Source: Verrucomicrobiia bacterium (GTDB taxonomy: Bacteria > Verrucomicrobiota > Verrucomicrobiia > Verrucomicrobiales > Akkermansiaceae). Taken from it: a stretch of DNA of 64,000 bases. The translations under genes and the position numbers were made by a program. Every line of letters begins with the position of its first letter. Positions within the stretch are counted from its first letter, which is position 1. Under the pieces are notes generated by a model. That model worked only from the letters and a program-made list of their open reading frames with translations, made no database searches and was not told where the DNA came from. Location of the stretch: NCBI GenBank assembly GCA_030431475.1, contig JAUIJD010000009.1:41253-105252 (forward strand), given 5' to 3'. This document shows positions 36,017-44,678 of the stretch, one piece after another.

Positions 36017-37048
36017 ATGAACGAGATGAACAAGGGACGAGGGGGCTGGCGATGGCTGGGGGTTCTGGTGGTGGTCGGTCTGCTCGCATTGCTGCTGCGC
36101 AACGTCGACTGGGGAGGCGTCGCCCGAAGCTTCGCCTCGGTCGATCTGAAGTTCCTGCCGCTGCTCGTGCTGTTGGTCGCCCTGAACTTTCTCATCCGGA
36201 GCTGGCGTTGGCGCTACCTGCTGGCCGGGGGGCGGTCGATGTCGATGCGCTCGCTGGTCGAGGCCACCACGGTGGGTTTCATGAGCACCTTCCTGCTGCC
36301 CTTCCGCGCGGGTGAACTGACCCGCCCGTGGATCCTGACCCGCTGGGAGCGGGTTCGTTTCGGCCCGGCGGCGGCGAGCATCGTGACCGAGCGGGTGGTC
36401 GACGCGTTGGTGGTCGTCGGGTTCCTCGCGGTGGCGGCGGGGCGGATGGACGAGGCGCCGGAGTGGCTCGGCACGGGCGCGAAGCTGCTCGGCGGGGTGG
36501 CCGCCACGGGCGTGGTGATGATGTTGATGGCCTATTTCTTCAGCCGCGCGTTCTCGAAGCTGGCGCGTCGGATGATCGCGCTCTTCCTGTTCCCGAAGCT
36601 TCTGCGGAACGTGCGCGCGGCGCTTTATCAGCTGGTCGACGGATTCCTCGAGGGGCTGAAGGCGATCGCCAGCGGACGTCAGCTGACGATCGTGCTGTTG
36701 GCGTCGCTGGTGTTGTGGCTCGAGATGATGCTCTTCTATCAGGTCGGCCTCTGGACCATGGGGCTGACCCTCGGCCCGCTGGCTGGACTGATGGTGACCG
36801 TGCTCGTCGCCCTGGCCATCGCGGCGCCCGGACCTCCGGGCTTTCTCGGGACTTTCCAGATCGGCTGCCTCGCGGCGCTGGAGCTGTTCGGGGTGAGCCG
36901 CGAGGCGGGGCTGTCCTACGCCATCGTCGCCCACGTGGTGCAGGCCGGCTGCATCATTCCGGCGGGATTGTGGATCCTCCACGCCCGCGGACTCGCACTA
37001 CGGCAGTCGCTGCCGCCGATGGGGAGGGGGGGCGCCGGCCGGTCCTAG
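36017..37048 (+). CDS. Flippase-like (UPF0104/LPG synthase TM domain) membrane protein
   Basis: 343 aa with about eight hydrophobic helices, from GWRWLGVLVVVGLLALLLRN to IVAHVVQAGCIIPAGLWIL. Family landmarks: LNFLIRSWRWRYLLAGG, FMSTFLLPFRAGELTRPWIL and SIVTERVVDALVVVGFL. This is the fold of the membrane domain of lysylphosphatidylglycerol synthase and of AglD/TIGR00374 proteins, which help lipid or glycolipid handling. No soluble transferase domain follows. ATG 36017 (MNEMNKGRG) is preferred over an upstream TTG. The lipid substrate is unknown. Confidence 0.9.
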   Translation: MNEMNKGRGGWRWLGVLVVVGLLALLLRNVDWGGVARSFASVDLKFLPLLVLLVALNFLIRSWRWRYLLAGGRSMSMRSLVEATTVGFMSTFLLPFRAGELTRPWILTRWERVRFGPAAASIVTERVVDALVVVGFLAVAAGRMDEAPEWLGTGAKLLGGVAATGVVMMLMAYFFSRAFSKLARRMIALFLFPKLLRNVRAALYQLVDGFLEGLKAIASGRQLTIVLLASLVLWLEMMLFYQVGLWTMGLTLGPLAGLMVTVLVALAIAAPGPPGFLGTFQIGCLAALELFGVSREAGLSYAIVAHVVQAGCIIPAGLWILHARGLALRQSLPPMGRGGAGRS

Positions 37049-37896
37049 TCGAGCCACGGACGGATGCCGCCGGCGTCCTCGACATAGAGCCGGCACGGTC
37101 GGTCGGCCCCGAGTTCGCGAACCTGGGACTCGGTCATCAGCAGGATGGCCGTCGACCAGGCGTCGGCCTCGGCGGCCGAGGGGGCGGTGAGCCACACGCG
37201 TTTGAAGGAAAGGGGTTCTCCGGCATCGCGATCGGGATCCGGATGCACGAGGTGGCTCCCCTGGATCCCGGTGCCAGAAGCGCTGAGCGCCTCGTTGCGA
37301 AGGTTGATCCGGAGCCGGTCGTCGTCGCCGGCAAGGTCCATGATCCAATCTTCCCCACCGATCGCCAGCTGGGTGCTGTTGCCGGCGGACACCAGCGCCG
37401 ACCCGACCTCCCAATCCGCGAGGAGTGAGCGGAGGCGGTCGAGGGCGAAACCCTTTCCGATGCCACCGAGATCGATCTGGCGGCCGGGGCTTTCGCAGAC
37501 GATGAGGGGGCGATCCGGCGCGACCGTCAGGTGGCCGCGGATCTCGGGGGCTTCGCCTTCGGCGCCGCTCTTGAGATGCTCGATGCGGCTGCCGAGCGTG
37601 ATGTCGAAGAGTCCGCCGGTCTCCTGATACATGTGGAGGGCCTGGACGAGGCAGGCGTGGCAGGATTCGGAGATGAAGAGGCTCTCCCCCGCCTGCATGG
37701 CGTTGATGCGTGAGACGTCGCTGCCATCGACGAAGCGGCTGAGCTGGGACTCGAGCCGGTCGATCGTGTCGAAGCAGAGTTGGGCGACGCTTCGCTGATG
37801 CCGGGGATCCCCGGTGGGCATCCGCAGGTGGAAGGTCGTCTTCATCGCCTCGTGGGCGAAGGTCACCGTGTCGCCGCTGGATCCGGGGTCATTCAT
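37045..37896 (-). CDS. apbE: FAD:protein FMN transferase
   Basis: Transfers FMN to Thr residues of target flavoproteins such as Rnf/Nqr subunits; 283 aa. Motifs: AMKTTFHLRM at the N-terminus, DTIDRLESQLSRF, GGLFDITLG, QIDLGGIGKGFALDRLRSLL (cofactor and metal loop), SALVSAGNSTQLAIGG, and the C-terminal DAWSTAILLM. No clear signal peptide or lipobox, unlike many ApbE proteins. ATG 37896 overlaps the upstream Agl23-like gene by 8 bases. No flavoprotein target is in view. Confidence 0.92.
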   Translation of the reverse strand: MNDPGSSGDTVTFAHEAMKTTFHLRMPTGDPRHQRSVAQLCFDTIDRLESQLSRFVDGSDVSRINAMQAGESLFISESCHACLVQALHMYQETGGLFDITLGSRIEHLKSGAEGEAPEIRGHLTVAPDRPLIVCESPGRQIDLGGIGKGFALDRLRSLLADWEVGSALVSAGNSTQLAIGGEDWIMDLAGDDDRLRINLRNEALSASGTGIQGSHLVHPDPDRDAGEPLSFKRVWLTAPSAAEADAWSTAILLMTESQVRELGADRPCRLYVEDAGGIRPWLD

Positions 37897-39391
37897 CGGC
37901 CGGGGCAGCAAGGGAGGCGTCCCAGAAGTCGGTCCGCACCCAGACGATGAGGGGCGAATCGGTGCGCAGACCCCGGGGAACGGGGATGTGCGTCGAGGCA
38001 AGAACGGTCGTGAGGTCGGCAGTGGCGAGCACCAGGGGAAGGCGCTCAAGGCTTTCGGGGGGCGAGGTCCAGTAGCCCACCTGGTCGTAGTGCCGGAGAT
38101 ACCAGGGGAGCGGCCAGTAGTCGTCGCCGACGACACCGATCGGCTCGACGGAGCGCTCGGGGAGGGCCTCGTCGAGTGAGGAGAACCATGCGGGAAGCGA
38201 CTCGATGTCTTCGCTCGTGGGGACGTAGGCGTAGGGGTTGCGCTCGTCCGATGCGAAGCGACCGGTCGCGCGGCGACTCTGGAGGAACTGGCTGGCGAAG
38301 CAGGCGACCAGCGCCGCGGCGACACCGACTTTCGCGAAGCGGTGGGGCAGTGGAATCGTCACCACGAAGCCGGCGAGCAGACAGACGTGCACCCACGGCA
38401 GGACCATGAGCCACGGTGTCTTGTAGGCGATCACGCTGTAGATCAGCAGATGGAGAAGGGCGGCCAGCGCGAGGAACTGAATGGCGGCACGTGTCGCCGG
38501 CGACATCGAACGGGCGCAGAGGCTGCCGGTGAGGGCGGCGAGGGCGGGGAGCGCGACCGTCGTCTCGAACCACCAGGCAGCGGCGAGTTCACGGGGCGCC
38601 AGCAGGAGCTGGAGATAGTAGTGCCAAGGCTTGTCGTGTCCCTCGACCGGTTCGTAGACGAAGTAGGTCCGCACCGAGTCGACCGCCCCCTGCCAGTGGG
38701 TGAAGCCGTTGGTGTAGAAGGCGAGCGAGGTCAGCAGCGCGAGGCCGACGGCGAGTCCCGCCTGCCGACCGTGGTGTTTCCACAGCTCCTGCGGGGCCGG
38801 TACCTGCCGACGGATCAGGCCGAGACCGTAGAGGACCGCTCCGGCGGCGGTCCAGGCCAGCATGCTGATCGCGAAGGTTTCCTTGGTCGCGAACATCATT
38901 CCGATCCAGATGCCCGCAGGCCACCAGCGCTTCGCCGAGGCGAGCTGGAACAGCGCCAGCGCGCCGAAGAGAGCGAGCAGGATCTCGTGGATGTACATCC
39001 GGCTGTAGTAGACGAGCAGCGGTGAGGTCGAGAGCGCCGTCGCGGCAATCAGCATCGCGGCATCGCCGAAGCGCCTCCGGCCGAGCAGCGGCACCAGCAC
39101 CAGCAGGCTTCCGGCGATCGCGGGTAGGGCGCGGAGGGTGGATTTTTCCAGGCCGGACCAGGTGCGGATGCCTTGCAGCCGGGCGCCGACGCCGCCGATG
39201 GCGCTGAGCGAGGGGCCGTGGTAGTGGACCGGGTCGAACACGTAGCCCGTGGAAGCCATCCGGTGGGCGGTGATCCGCGCGCCGGTGGCTTCGTCGGCAT
39301 GAAAAGGTCGACCCGAGAGATCGTCGAACCGCAGGAACGTGCCGAGTACCGCGACCGCGAGCCAGCAGGCGATCAGAAGCGGGGTTCTCAT
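37889..39391 (-). CDS. Agl23-like polytopic membrane protein (TIGR03663-type)
   Basis: 500 aa with about 11 hydrophobic helices. The lumenal first loop has the GT-C like DxE pattern: FRFDDLSGRPFHADEATGARI, then YVFDPVHYHGPSL. YYSRMYIHEILLALFGALALF and FATKETFAISML follow. This layout fits the GT39-like membrane proteins named flippase-associated Agl23, found with glycosyltransferases. ATG 39391 (MRTPLLIACW) is the start before the first helix. It diverges from a GT2 gene and precedes apbE in its operon. The lipid-linked sugar is unknown. Confidence 0.88.
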   Translation of the reverse strand: MRTPLLIACWLAVAVLGTFLRFDDLSGRPFHADEATGARITAHRMASTGYVFDPVHYHGPSLSAIGGVGARLQGIRTWSGLEKSTLRALPAIAGSLLVLVPLLGRRRFGDAAMLIAATALSTSPLLVYYSRMYIHEILLALFGALALFQLASAKRWWPAGIWIGMMFATKETFAISMLAWTAAGAVLYGLGLIRRQVPAPQELWKHHGRQAGLAVGLALLTSLAFYTNGFTHWQGAVDSVRTYFVYEPVEGHDKPWHYYLQLLLAPRELAAAWWFETTVALPALAALTGSLCARSMSPATRAAIQFLALAALLHLLIYSVIAYKTPWLMVLPWVHVCLLAGFVVTIPLPHRFAKVGVAAALVACFASQFLQSRRATGRFASDERNPYAYVPTSEDIESLPAWFSSLDEALPERSVEPIGVVGDDYWPLPWYLRHYDQVGYWTSPPESLERLPLVLATADLTTVLASTHIPVPRGLRTDSPLIVWVRTDFWDASLAAPADE

Positions 39392-39447
39392 CGCGGGAAT
39401 CCTCCGTGGATTGAAAGCCTCGATTTCCGTTGCACGTTGTGGGGACC

Positions 39448-40206
39448 ATGCGGGATCGGCAGGGCGAGGCAATCACGATTCTGGTGACGCCCGTCTGGAA
39501 GGATTCCACGAGGCTTGCCGCGTTTGGCCGAGAGCTGGCTGCGGAGCTGGCGAAGCGGGATCCGGCGGTCCGCTGGATCATCGCCGACGACGGCTCGGGC
39601 GAGGACGAGGTCCGACGGCTGGAGGAGCTTTGCGAAGCGTTCGCCCGGGTCCATCCGCACGTGCGCGTGCATCCGGCGGCTTCGCATCACGGCAAAGGTT
39701 CGGTGGTGCGCGAGGCATGGGCGCTCGAGCCCGAGGCCGATTGGCTGGCGTTCGTCGATGCCGACGGCAGCGTGAGCGCCTCCGACATGCTCGACTTGAT
39801 CGCCCACGCTCGGGACCAGCGCGTGTCGGCTTTCGCCATCCGCAAGAACACCGCAAGCACCCGGGTCGAGGAGGGGATCTTCCGCTGGATCCGTCATCAT
39901 GGCTTCCTGCTGGCGTGCCGGCTGATTCTCGGGATCCGGTCGGAGGACACCCAGTGCGGGGCCAAGGTGATGAAAGGGGAGGACTTCCGGAGCATCTTGG
40001 ACAGGCTGGTGGAGCCGGGATTGGCTTTCGACGCCGAGCTGCTGGCGGAAATGACCGAAGCCGGACTCGTGTGGGACGAGGTTCCGGTCAGCTGGGTCCG
40101 CAAGGGGGGAAGCCGCGTGCATGCGATCGGCGATACCTGGCAGATGCTGCGGGCCCTGTTCCGCATCCGTTCTCGGCTGGGAGAGGCGACGGCACGCGAG
40201 GAGTAG
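39448..40206 (+). CDS. Family 2 glycosyltransferase
   Basis: Cytoplasmic GT2 enzyme (polyprenyl-phosphate hexosyltransferase type), 252 aa. Nucleotide-sugar binding is seen in TILVTPVWKDSTRL and IIADDGSG. The DxD-like motif is in LAFVDADGSVSASDM, and FDAELLAEMTEAGLVWDEVPVSW is the typical DPM1-like end. The dolichyl-phosphate mannosyltransferase-type C-terminal helices are absent, so it is a soluble or peripheral enzyme. It diverges from the Agl23-like gene, which may use its product (inference). Confidence 0.92.
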   Translation: MRDRQGEAITILVTPVWKDSTRLAAFGRELAAELAKRDPAVRWIIADDGSGEDEVRRLEELCEAFARVHPHVRVHPAASHHGKGSVVREAWALEPEADWLAFVDADGSVSASDMLDLIAHARDQRVSAFAIRKNTASTRVEEGIFRWIRHHGFLLACRLILGIRSEDTQCGAKVMKGEDFRSILDRLVEPGLAFDAELLAEMTEAGLVWDEVPVSWVRKGGSRVHAIGDTWQMLRALFRIRSRLGEATAREE

Positions 40207-40272
40207 AGGACGGCCATCGTCGTCGCGGACGAGTGATGTGTGCCCGACTGAGGATCCGGGGGCGTCTCTTCC

Positions 40273-40308
40273 AAAGAAAGAGCCGGATCCTGCAGGAGGA
40301 TCCGGCTC
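40273..40308 (-). terminator. Intrinsic terminator after the discoidin-lipoprotein operon
   Basis: Read on the minus strand, a perfect 11-bp stem GAGCCGGATCC / GGATCCGGCTC with a 7-base loop is followed by TTTCTTT. It lies about 22 bases past the stop of the lipoprotein gene, so it ends the operon coming from 42.9 kb. Confidence 0.85.
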
Positions 40309-40329
40309 GGGAGCGGACGGGGCCCGGGG

Positions 40330-41040
40330 TTACTCGGCGGCCGGGATGCCGTAGACCTCGACTTCGATGTAGTGGTTCATGTCGTTCGAGGTGTTGCCCT
40401 GGCTGTAAAGACGGACGTACTGGCCCTTGGTTCCCTTGCCATCGACGACCTTGCCGAAGCGGGTCTCGACGTAGGGGTGATCCGTGCCTTTGCCCATGCC
40501 GGCGGAGTCGTCGTAGTCGTTGTTGTAGATGGTGGTGACGCCCTCCTTGAACTCCGGATCGTCGGAGATCTGGATGATCACGTCGTGGTAGGCGCGCTTC
40601 TGCGAGTGGAAGTGCCAGAGCCACAGGGCGTTGACTTCGGCGGGCGCGCCGAGATCGATCTGGACCCACTGCAGACCGTCGAGCAGTTCGACGTAGTAGC
40701 CTTCCCCGGCTTCCTTGTCGCCGTCAGTGATCAGCGAGACATCACCGATGATGGGATAGTCGTCGGAACTGGTCACCGTCTTGCCGGCGGAAAGAAGCTC
40801 GGTGCCCTCGGGGACCAGGAACTCGGGAGCGGCCTTGGGAGCCGGGATGAGGTTCGGGACCTTCATCGGCTTGGGCGTGCCCTCGATCAGTTCCGGGGGA
40901 AGCTCGGGGGTCAGGGGTACGCCACCGGCGGTGCCGCCCGGAGCGGAGGATGAGGACGCGGTGTCGCCGTCTTTCTCCCCGCCGCAACTGGCGAGGGCGA
41001 GGGTGAGGCCGATCAGGCCGAGGATGTTGGTGCTTTTCAT
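40330..41040 (-). CDS. Lipoprotein with a discoidin (F5/8 type C-like) domain
   Basis: 236 aa. Leader MKSTNILGLIGLTLALASC with lipobox LASC (Cys19), an acidic Ser/Gly linker, then a Pro-rich spacer. The C-terminal domain has the discoidin look: TVTSSDDYPIIGDVSLITDGDKEAG, WVQIDLGAPAEVNALWLWHFHS, VIIQISDD, and GQYVRLYSQG...EVEVYGIPA at the end. Such domains bind sugars or surfaces. Its first bases overlap the stop of the preceding oxidoreductase by four bases, so it is co-translated with it. Confidence 0.88.
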   Translation of the reverse strand: MKSTNILGLIGLTLALASCGGEKDGDTASSSSAPGGTAGGVPLTPELPPELIEGTPKPMKVPNLIPAPKAAPEFLVPEGTELLSAGKTVTSSDDYPIIGDVSLITDGDKEAGEGYYVELLDGLQWVQIDLGAPAEVNALWLWHFHSQKRAYHDVIIQISDDPEFKEGVTTIYNNDYDDSAGMGKGTDHPYVETRFGKVVDGKGTKGQYVRLYSQGNTSNDMNHYIEVEVYGIPAAE

Positions 41041-42389
41041 ACGGAGAGTTGTTCCTGGGTGAATTCGATGCGCTCCTTCCGCTCGGCGGAAGGGTTGACG
41101 TAGAAGATGGGCGCCTCGCTTTCAAAGGCGTGGGCCGCGTCGCAATTGAGGCTCGCCTCGCCGCGCACGGCGGCGAAGAAGTTCTCGAGGTGGGGCTGGT
41201 GGGCCGGCTTGTTGAAGCCTCCGGGGAGATCATACTCCTCGGGCGCCGCCGATTCGTAGGCGGCCACCGCTCCCTCGGAGGACTGCGGTTTCGGTGGCGC
41301 GGGCTTGCGCTTGAGATAGCCCTTCTCGACCAGGTCGTCCCACGACGGGGCGCCGTCCTCGCGGTAGATGGCCGAGCTCGAGGCGATCTCGGCGGTCTTG
41401 ATGGTGGCCTCGGTGCCCATGAAGCTCTCCCAGAAACCGCCGCCGGCACTGGTGGTGGTGAGCACCTGATAGAAGGCGCGGACCTCTCCCTGCGGCGTAT
41501 CGTAGTCGAAGATCGCCATCACGTTGTCGAAGTGCTCCCGCTTCTTGAAGTAGGAGTGCCCGCCGGAGGCGAAGAGCGCCTTCGGCTGGGTTCCGAGGAA
41601 CCAGTTGAAGATGTCGATCTGGTGGGCGCCGAGGTCGGAGATCGGGCCGCCCGAGAGATCATGATAGAGGCGCCAGTTGAGGAACTGGTGCATGTCCTCG
41701 AAGCCGTACTGCTTCAGGCGCTCGTCGGGAACGATGATGCTCTTGGACAGCTTGTCGCCACCGATGTCCTGGGATGCGCCGAGCGAGCGGTTCCACTGGG
41801 CGTTGGCGTTGACGATCTGTCCGCAGATGTTCCGCCCCTTGATCAGCTGCTCGTAGGTGTAGAGGTAGCGGGGGTTGCTCCGCCGCTGGTGGCCGATCTG
41901 GCAGAGCTTGCCGGTGCGTTCGGCGGCGTGGACCATGGCCCGGGCGCCGTCGATCGTATTCGACATCATCTTCTCGCAGTAGACGTGGAGTCCCGCCTCG
42001 AGGCATTTCACCGTGTGCGGCGAGTGCCAGAAGTCGGGGGTGGCGACGATGGCGACATCGAGTCCCTTCTCGGTCGCGAGCATCTCGTCGATGTCGACGT
42101 AGGGCTTCGGCAGGTCGCCCTGGACCGCGCGGACCTGTCCCATGCCCTTCTTGCGGTTCCAGTCGGAAATGTCGCAGACGGCCTGGAAGCGGAGGCCGGG
42201 GATGTTCTTGAGGCAGTTGAAGAGGACCTCGCCCTGCTTGCCGAAGCCGACAAGGGCGACGTGGATCGCGTCGCCGCCGGCTGCGGCCGCCTTGAGGATG
42301 CCGGGGGCGCCGAGCACGAGGCCCGCGCCGGCGACGCCGGTGCTGCCGATGAAACGGCGCCGGGAGAGAGAGGTGGGTGAATCGTTCAT
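41037..42389 (-). CDS. Tat-exported Gfo/Idh/MocA oxidoreductase (copy 1)
   Basis: 450 aa. The twin-Arg signal SRRRFIGSTGVAGAGLVL is followed by an NAD(P)-binding Rossmann domain (HVALVGFGKQGE), then VAIVATPDFWHSPHTVKCLEAGLHVYCEK (family substrate loop), and a C-terminal alpha/beta domain. Carrying its cofactor folded through Tat explains the signal. ATG 42389 is preferred over 42404. Substrate is probably a sugar or polyol (family knowledge). Operon with DoxX and a discoidin lipoprotein. Confidence 0.93.
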   Translation of the reverse strand: MNDSPTSLSRRRFIGSTGVAGAGLVLGAPGILKAAAAGGDAIHVALVGFGKQGEVLFNCLKNIPGLRFQAVCDISDWNRKKGMGQVRAVQGDLPKPYVDIDEMLATEKGLDVAIVATPDFWHSPHTVKCLEAGLHVYCEKMMSNTIDGARAMVHAAERTGKLCQIGHQRRSNPRYLYTYEQLIKGRNICGQIVNANAQWNRSLGASQDIGGDKLSKSIIVPDERLKQYGFEDMHQFLNWRLYHDLSGGPISDLGAHQIDIFNWFLGTQPKALFASGGHSYFKKREHFDNVMAIFDYDTPQGEVRAFYQVLTTTSAGGGFWESFMGTEATIKTAEIASSSAIYREDGAPSWDDLVEKGYLKRKPAPPKPQSSEGAVAAYESAAPEEYDLPGGFNKPAHQPHLENFFAAVRGEASLNCDAAHAFESEAPIFYVNPSAERKERIEFTQEQLSV

Positions 42390-42411
42390 GACCAGCTTAC
42401 ACACGTTCGGA

Positions 42412-42939
42412 TTACCACTTTTTCAACACGCAGAGCTTGTTGTGGCGCGACAACTGCAGGGCCATGACGATGAGGATCATGTGGGCCGCGAGCCAGGCGA
42501 CCCCGGCATTGCCCGGTTCTCCGAGCAGGATGAGGCCCCAGGTCAGGCTGATGTAGAGGGCGCCGAGCAGGAACAGGGACGTCCGGCTGGCGATGCCGAG
42601 AAGGATGGTCAGGCCGAGCACCAGCAGGGCCGGGCCGAGCACCCAGTCGTAGAACTTGAGGAAGAAGCCCGGAATGAGGGGCTCGCCGGCGAACTTGTCG
42701 TAGAGGGCGGCGGGAACGCCGTGGTAGTTGTCCAGCGAATAGGCCTTCTCCGCGCTCGAGGCGGTGAGGCCGTAGTCGTTCGGGGAGCCGTCGATCGCCA
42801 CCACCTCCTCGGAGACGGCCTTGCCGGCGAACTTCTCGATCCCGGTCTGAATCGCGCGGACGGCGAGCCAGAGGCGGGTCAGCCAGGCGGCGTAGGTGAG
42901 GGCGAGCGTGTCGGGTTTGGATTCAGGTTCGGTATTCAT
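42412..42939 (-). CDS. DoxX-like membrane protein
   Basis: 175 aa with four hydrophobic helices, including WLTRLWLAVRAIQTGIEKFAG, WVLGPALLVLGLTILLG and LFLLGALYISLTWGLILLG. The first-helix motif and the GVPAALYDKF...PGFFLKFYD spacing match DoxX-type quinone-linked proteins, though a large loop (about 40-85) lies between helices one and two. It sits 22 bases before the Tat oxidoreductase. A role in passing electrons from that oxidoreductase to quinones is a plausible but unproven inference. Confidence 0.85.
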   Translation of the reverse strand: MNTEPESKPDTLALTYAAWLTRLWLAVRAIQTGIEKFAGKAVSEEVVAIDGSPNDYGLTASSAEKAYSLDNYHGVPAALYDKFAGEPLIPGFFLKFYDWVLGPALLVLGLTILLGIASRTSLFLLGALYISLTWGLILLGEPGNAGVAWLAAHMILIVMALQLSRHNKLCVLKKW

Positions 42940-43204
42940 CGGGATGAGCTTGCCGGAAGAAACGGACCGGGAAACGGCCCTGACTGACGAAATCTTGCGA
43001 TTTGCTGGGTCCTCCTTGCTATTCGGTGCGATTTTCCGGCCGCGCTTCCACGGACCGCCGGAGGCGTGTCGCGGGTCGTCGGCAGGTGCTGGAGGAACAT
43101 GAGGGGATGCCTGAGGCTGACAGGCGACAGTTTCGCCATTTCAAGCCCGATGGCCAGCATTCCCGCCGCTCCGGTGGCGGGGGGGCTGTCGTTCCCGGGG
43201 CGGA

Positions 43205-44584
43205 TCAAAGTTTGTAGAATTCCTCCCAACCTTTCCGGGGTGCCGGATCGAGGAGGGCCTGGGCATCGGCGTTGCCGCGGATGCTCTTGGTGGTCCGGTC
43301 GAAATCGATCCGCCCCCCGAGGCGTTGGGCGATGACGCCGAGGTTGAAAACCTGGGTCAGCGGGGCGGAGACGCTGAAGGGCGAGCGGGCTTCCTCCTCG
43401 CCCTTGCAGGCCAGCAGGAAGTTCGCGTAGTGGTTCGAGGCCTTGCCCGAGACCCGTGGAAGGGAGCCGCGCATTTCCATGAATTTCGCCCGCGGCAGGA
43501 TCTGGAGGGGGGAGGAATGGCTCCCCCCCTGGAAGGTGAGGTCCTTCCCGTAGAGCACTTTGCCCGGTGGGTCGAGGTTCACGTCGCCGAGCTCCTCGGC
43601 GAGCTCGGGCGCGTTGCTGACGCCGTCGAACCAGGTGACCTCGCAGGCCGGCATGCCGTCGCGTTCCGGGAACTTGAAGGAGATCGTCGAGGCCTGGGGG
43701 AAAACGAGGTCGTTGGTGCCCTCGCGTTTGATGGCTTCGACCGAGGACGGCAGGCCGAGCTTCAGGAACCGATGGGCGGTGTCGAGGATGTGCGGACCCC
43801 AGTCGCCGAAAGCGCCCGAGCCGTAGTCGAACCAGCTCCGCCACTCCTGCGGATGCAGCCGGCGGCTGAAGGGGTGCTCGGGCGCCGGCCCGGTCCAGAC
43901 CGGCCAGTCCATGCCGTCGGGCATCGGATCGGTGGGGTATTCCTTAACCGTCGCTCCCCAGCCGTGCCAGCGGCGGGGTTTGTTCATGTAGGCGTGGATG
44001 CGGGTGATGTCCTTGATGATCCCGGCCTCGGTCCATGCCTTGAACTGGAAGTAGTTCGCTCCGGAGTGGCCCTGGTTGCCCATCTGGGTCACCACACCGC
44101 TCTTCTCGGCCATCGCCATCAGGCGTTCGCACTGGCCGAAGGTGTGGGCGAGGGGCTTCTCGACGAAGACATGCTTGCCGAGCGACATGGCGAGCATCGC
44201 CATGCAGAAGTGCGCGTGGTCGGGCGTCGCGATGAGTACGGCGTCGATGCCATCCGCCATCTCGTCGAACATCTTGCGGAAGTCCGTGTAGCGTTTGGCC
44301 TTCGGATACTTGGTCTGGATCTGCTGGGTGTGCTTGCCCTTGAGGTCGACGTCGCAGAGGGCCACCACCTCGCCGTGACCCGAGCCCATCATGTTGTTGA
44401 GATCGTTCTTGCCCTGATTGCCGATGCCGATCACCGCGAGCCGGACCTTCTCGTTGGGCGACACGGTGGCCGCGCGGCTGCGGGTTCCCATCACCATCGA
44501 GGCGGGCAGGATGCTGAAGGCGCCGAAGGCGGAGGAGCGCTTGAGGAAATCCCTCCGGGTGGAATGTGAGGCGGGTCGTTTCAT
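43205..44584 (-). CDS. Tat-exported Gfo/Idh/MocA oxidoreductase (copy 2)
   Basis: 459 aa, with the twin-Arg signal STRRDFLKRSSAFGAFSIL near the start and ASMVMGTRSRA before the mature part. Rossmann fold VRLAVIGIGNQGKNDL, then AVLIATPDHAHFCMAMLAMSLGKHVFVEKPLAH and RWHGWGATVKEYPTD. The C-terminal domain has an insert typical of the family's secreted members in planctomycetes and verrucomicrobia. It is similar to, but clearly diverged from, the copy at 41.0-42.4 kb. A 265-base gap with no coding frame separates it from DoxX. Confidence 0.93.
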   Translation of the reverse strand: MKRPASHSTRRDFLKRSSAFGAFSILPASMVMGTRSRAATVSPNEKVRLAVIGIGNQGKNDLNNMMGSGHGEVVALCDVDLKGKHTQQIQTKYPKAKRYTDFRKMFDEMADGIDAVLIATPDHAHFCMAMLAMSLGKHVFVEKPLAHTFGQCERLMAMAEKSGVVTQMGNQGHSGANYFQFKAWTEAGIIKDITRIHAYMNKPRRWHGWGATVKEYPTDPMPDGMDWPVWTGPAPEHPFSRRLHPQEWRSWFDYGSGAFGDWGPHILDTAHRFLKLGLPSSVEAIKREGTNDLVFPQASTISFKFPERDGMPACEVTWFDGVSNAPELAEELGDVNLDPPGKVLYGKDLTFQGGSHSSPLQILPRAKFMEMRGSLPRVSGKASNHYANFLLACKGEEEARSPFSVSAPLTQVFNLGVIAQRLGGRIDFDRTTKSIRGNADAQALLDPAPRKGWEEFYKL

Positions 44585-44678
44585 GTCGGGGCAGATCTGC
44601 AGAAGCAGCAGGGATACGTTTCAAGGGGTGCGATTCTACAAGGAATTTCGGTGGGTTCCGCCAGGTGCCCGTCAGCGA

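Noticed and set aside
36017..37048. Lysylphosphatidylglycerol synthase (MprF)
   Set aside because: Only the membrane domain is present; the soluble transferase half that MprF needs is absent.
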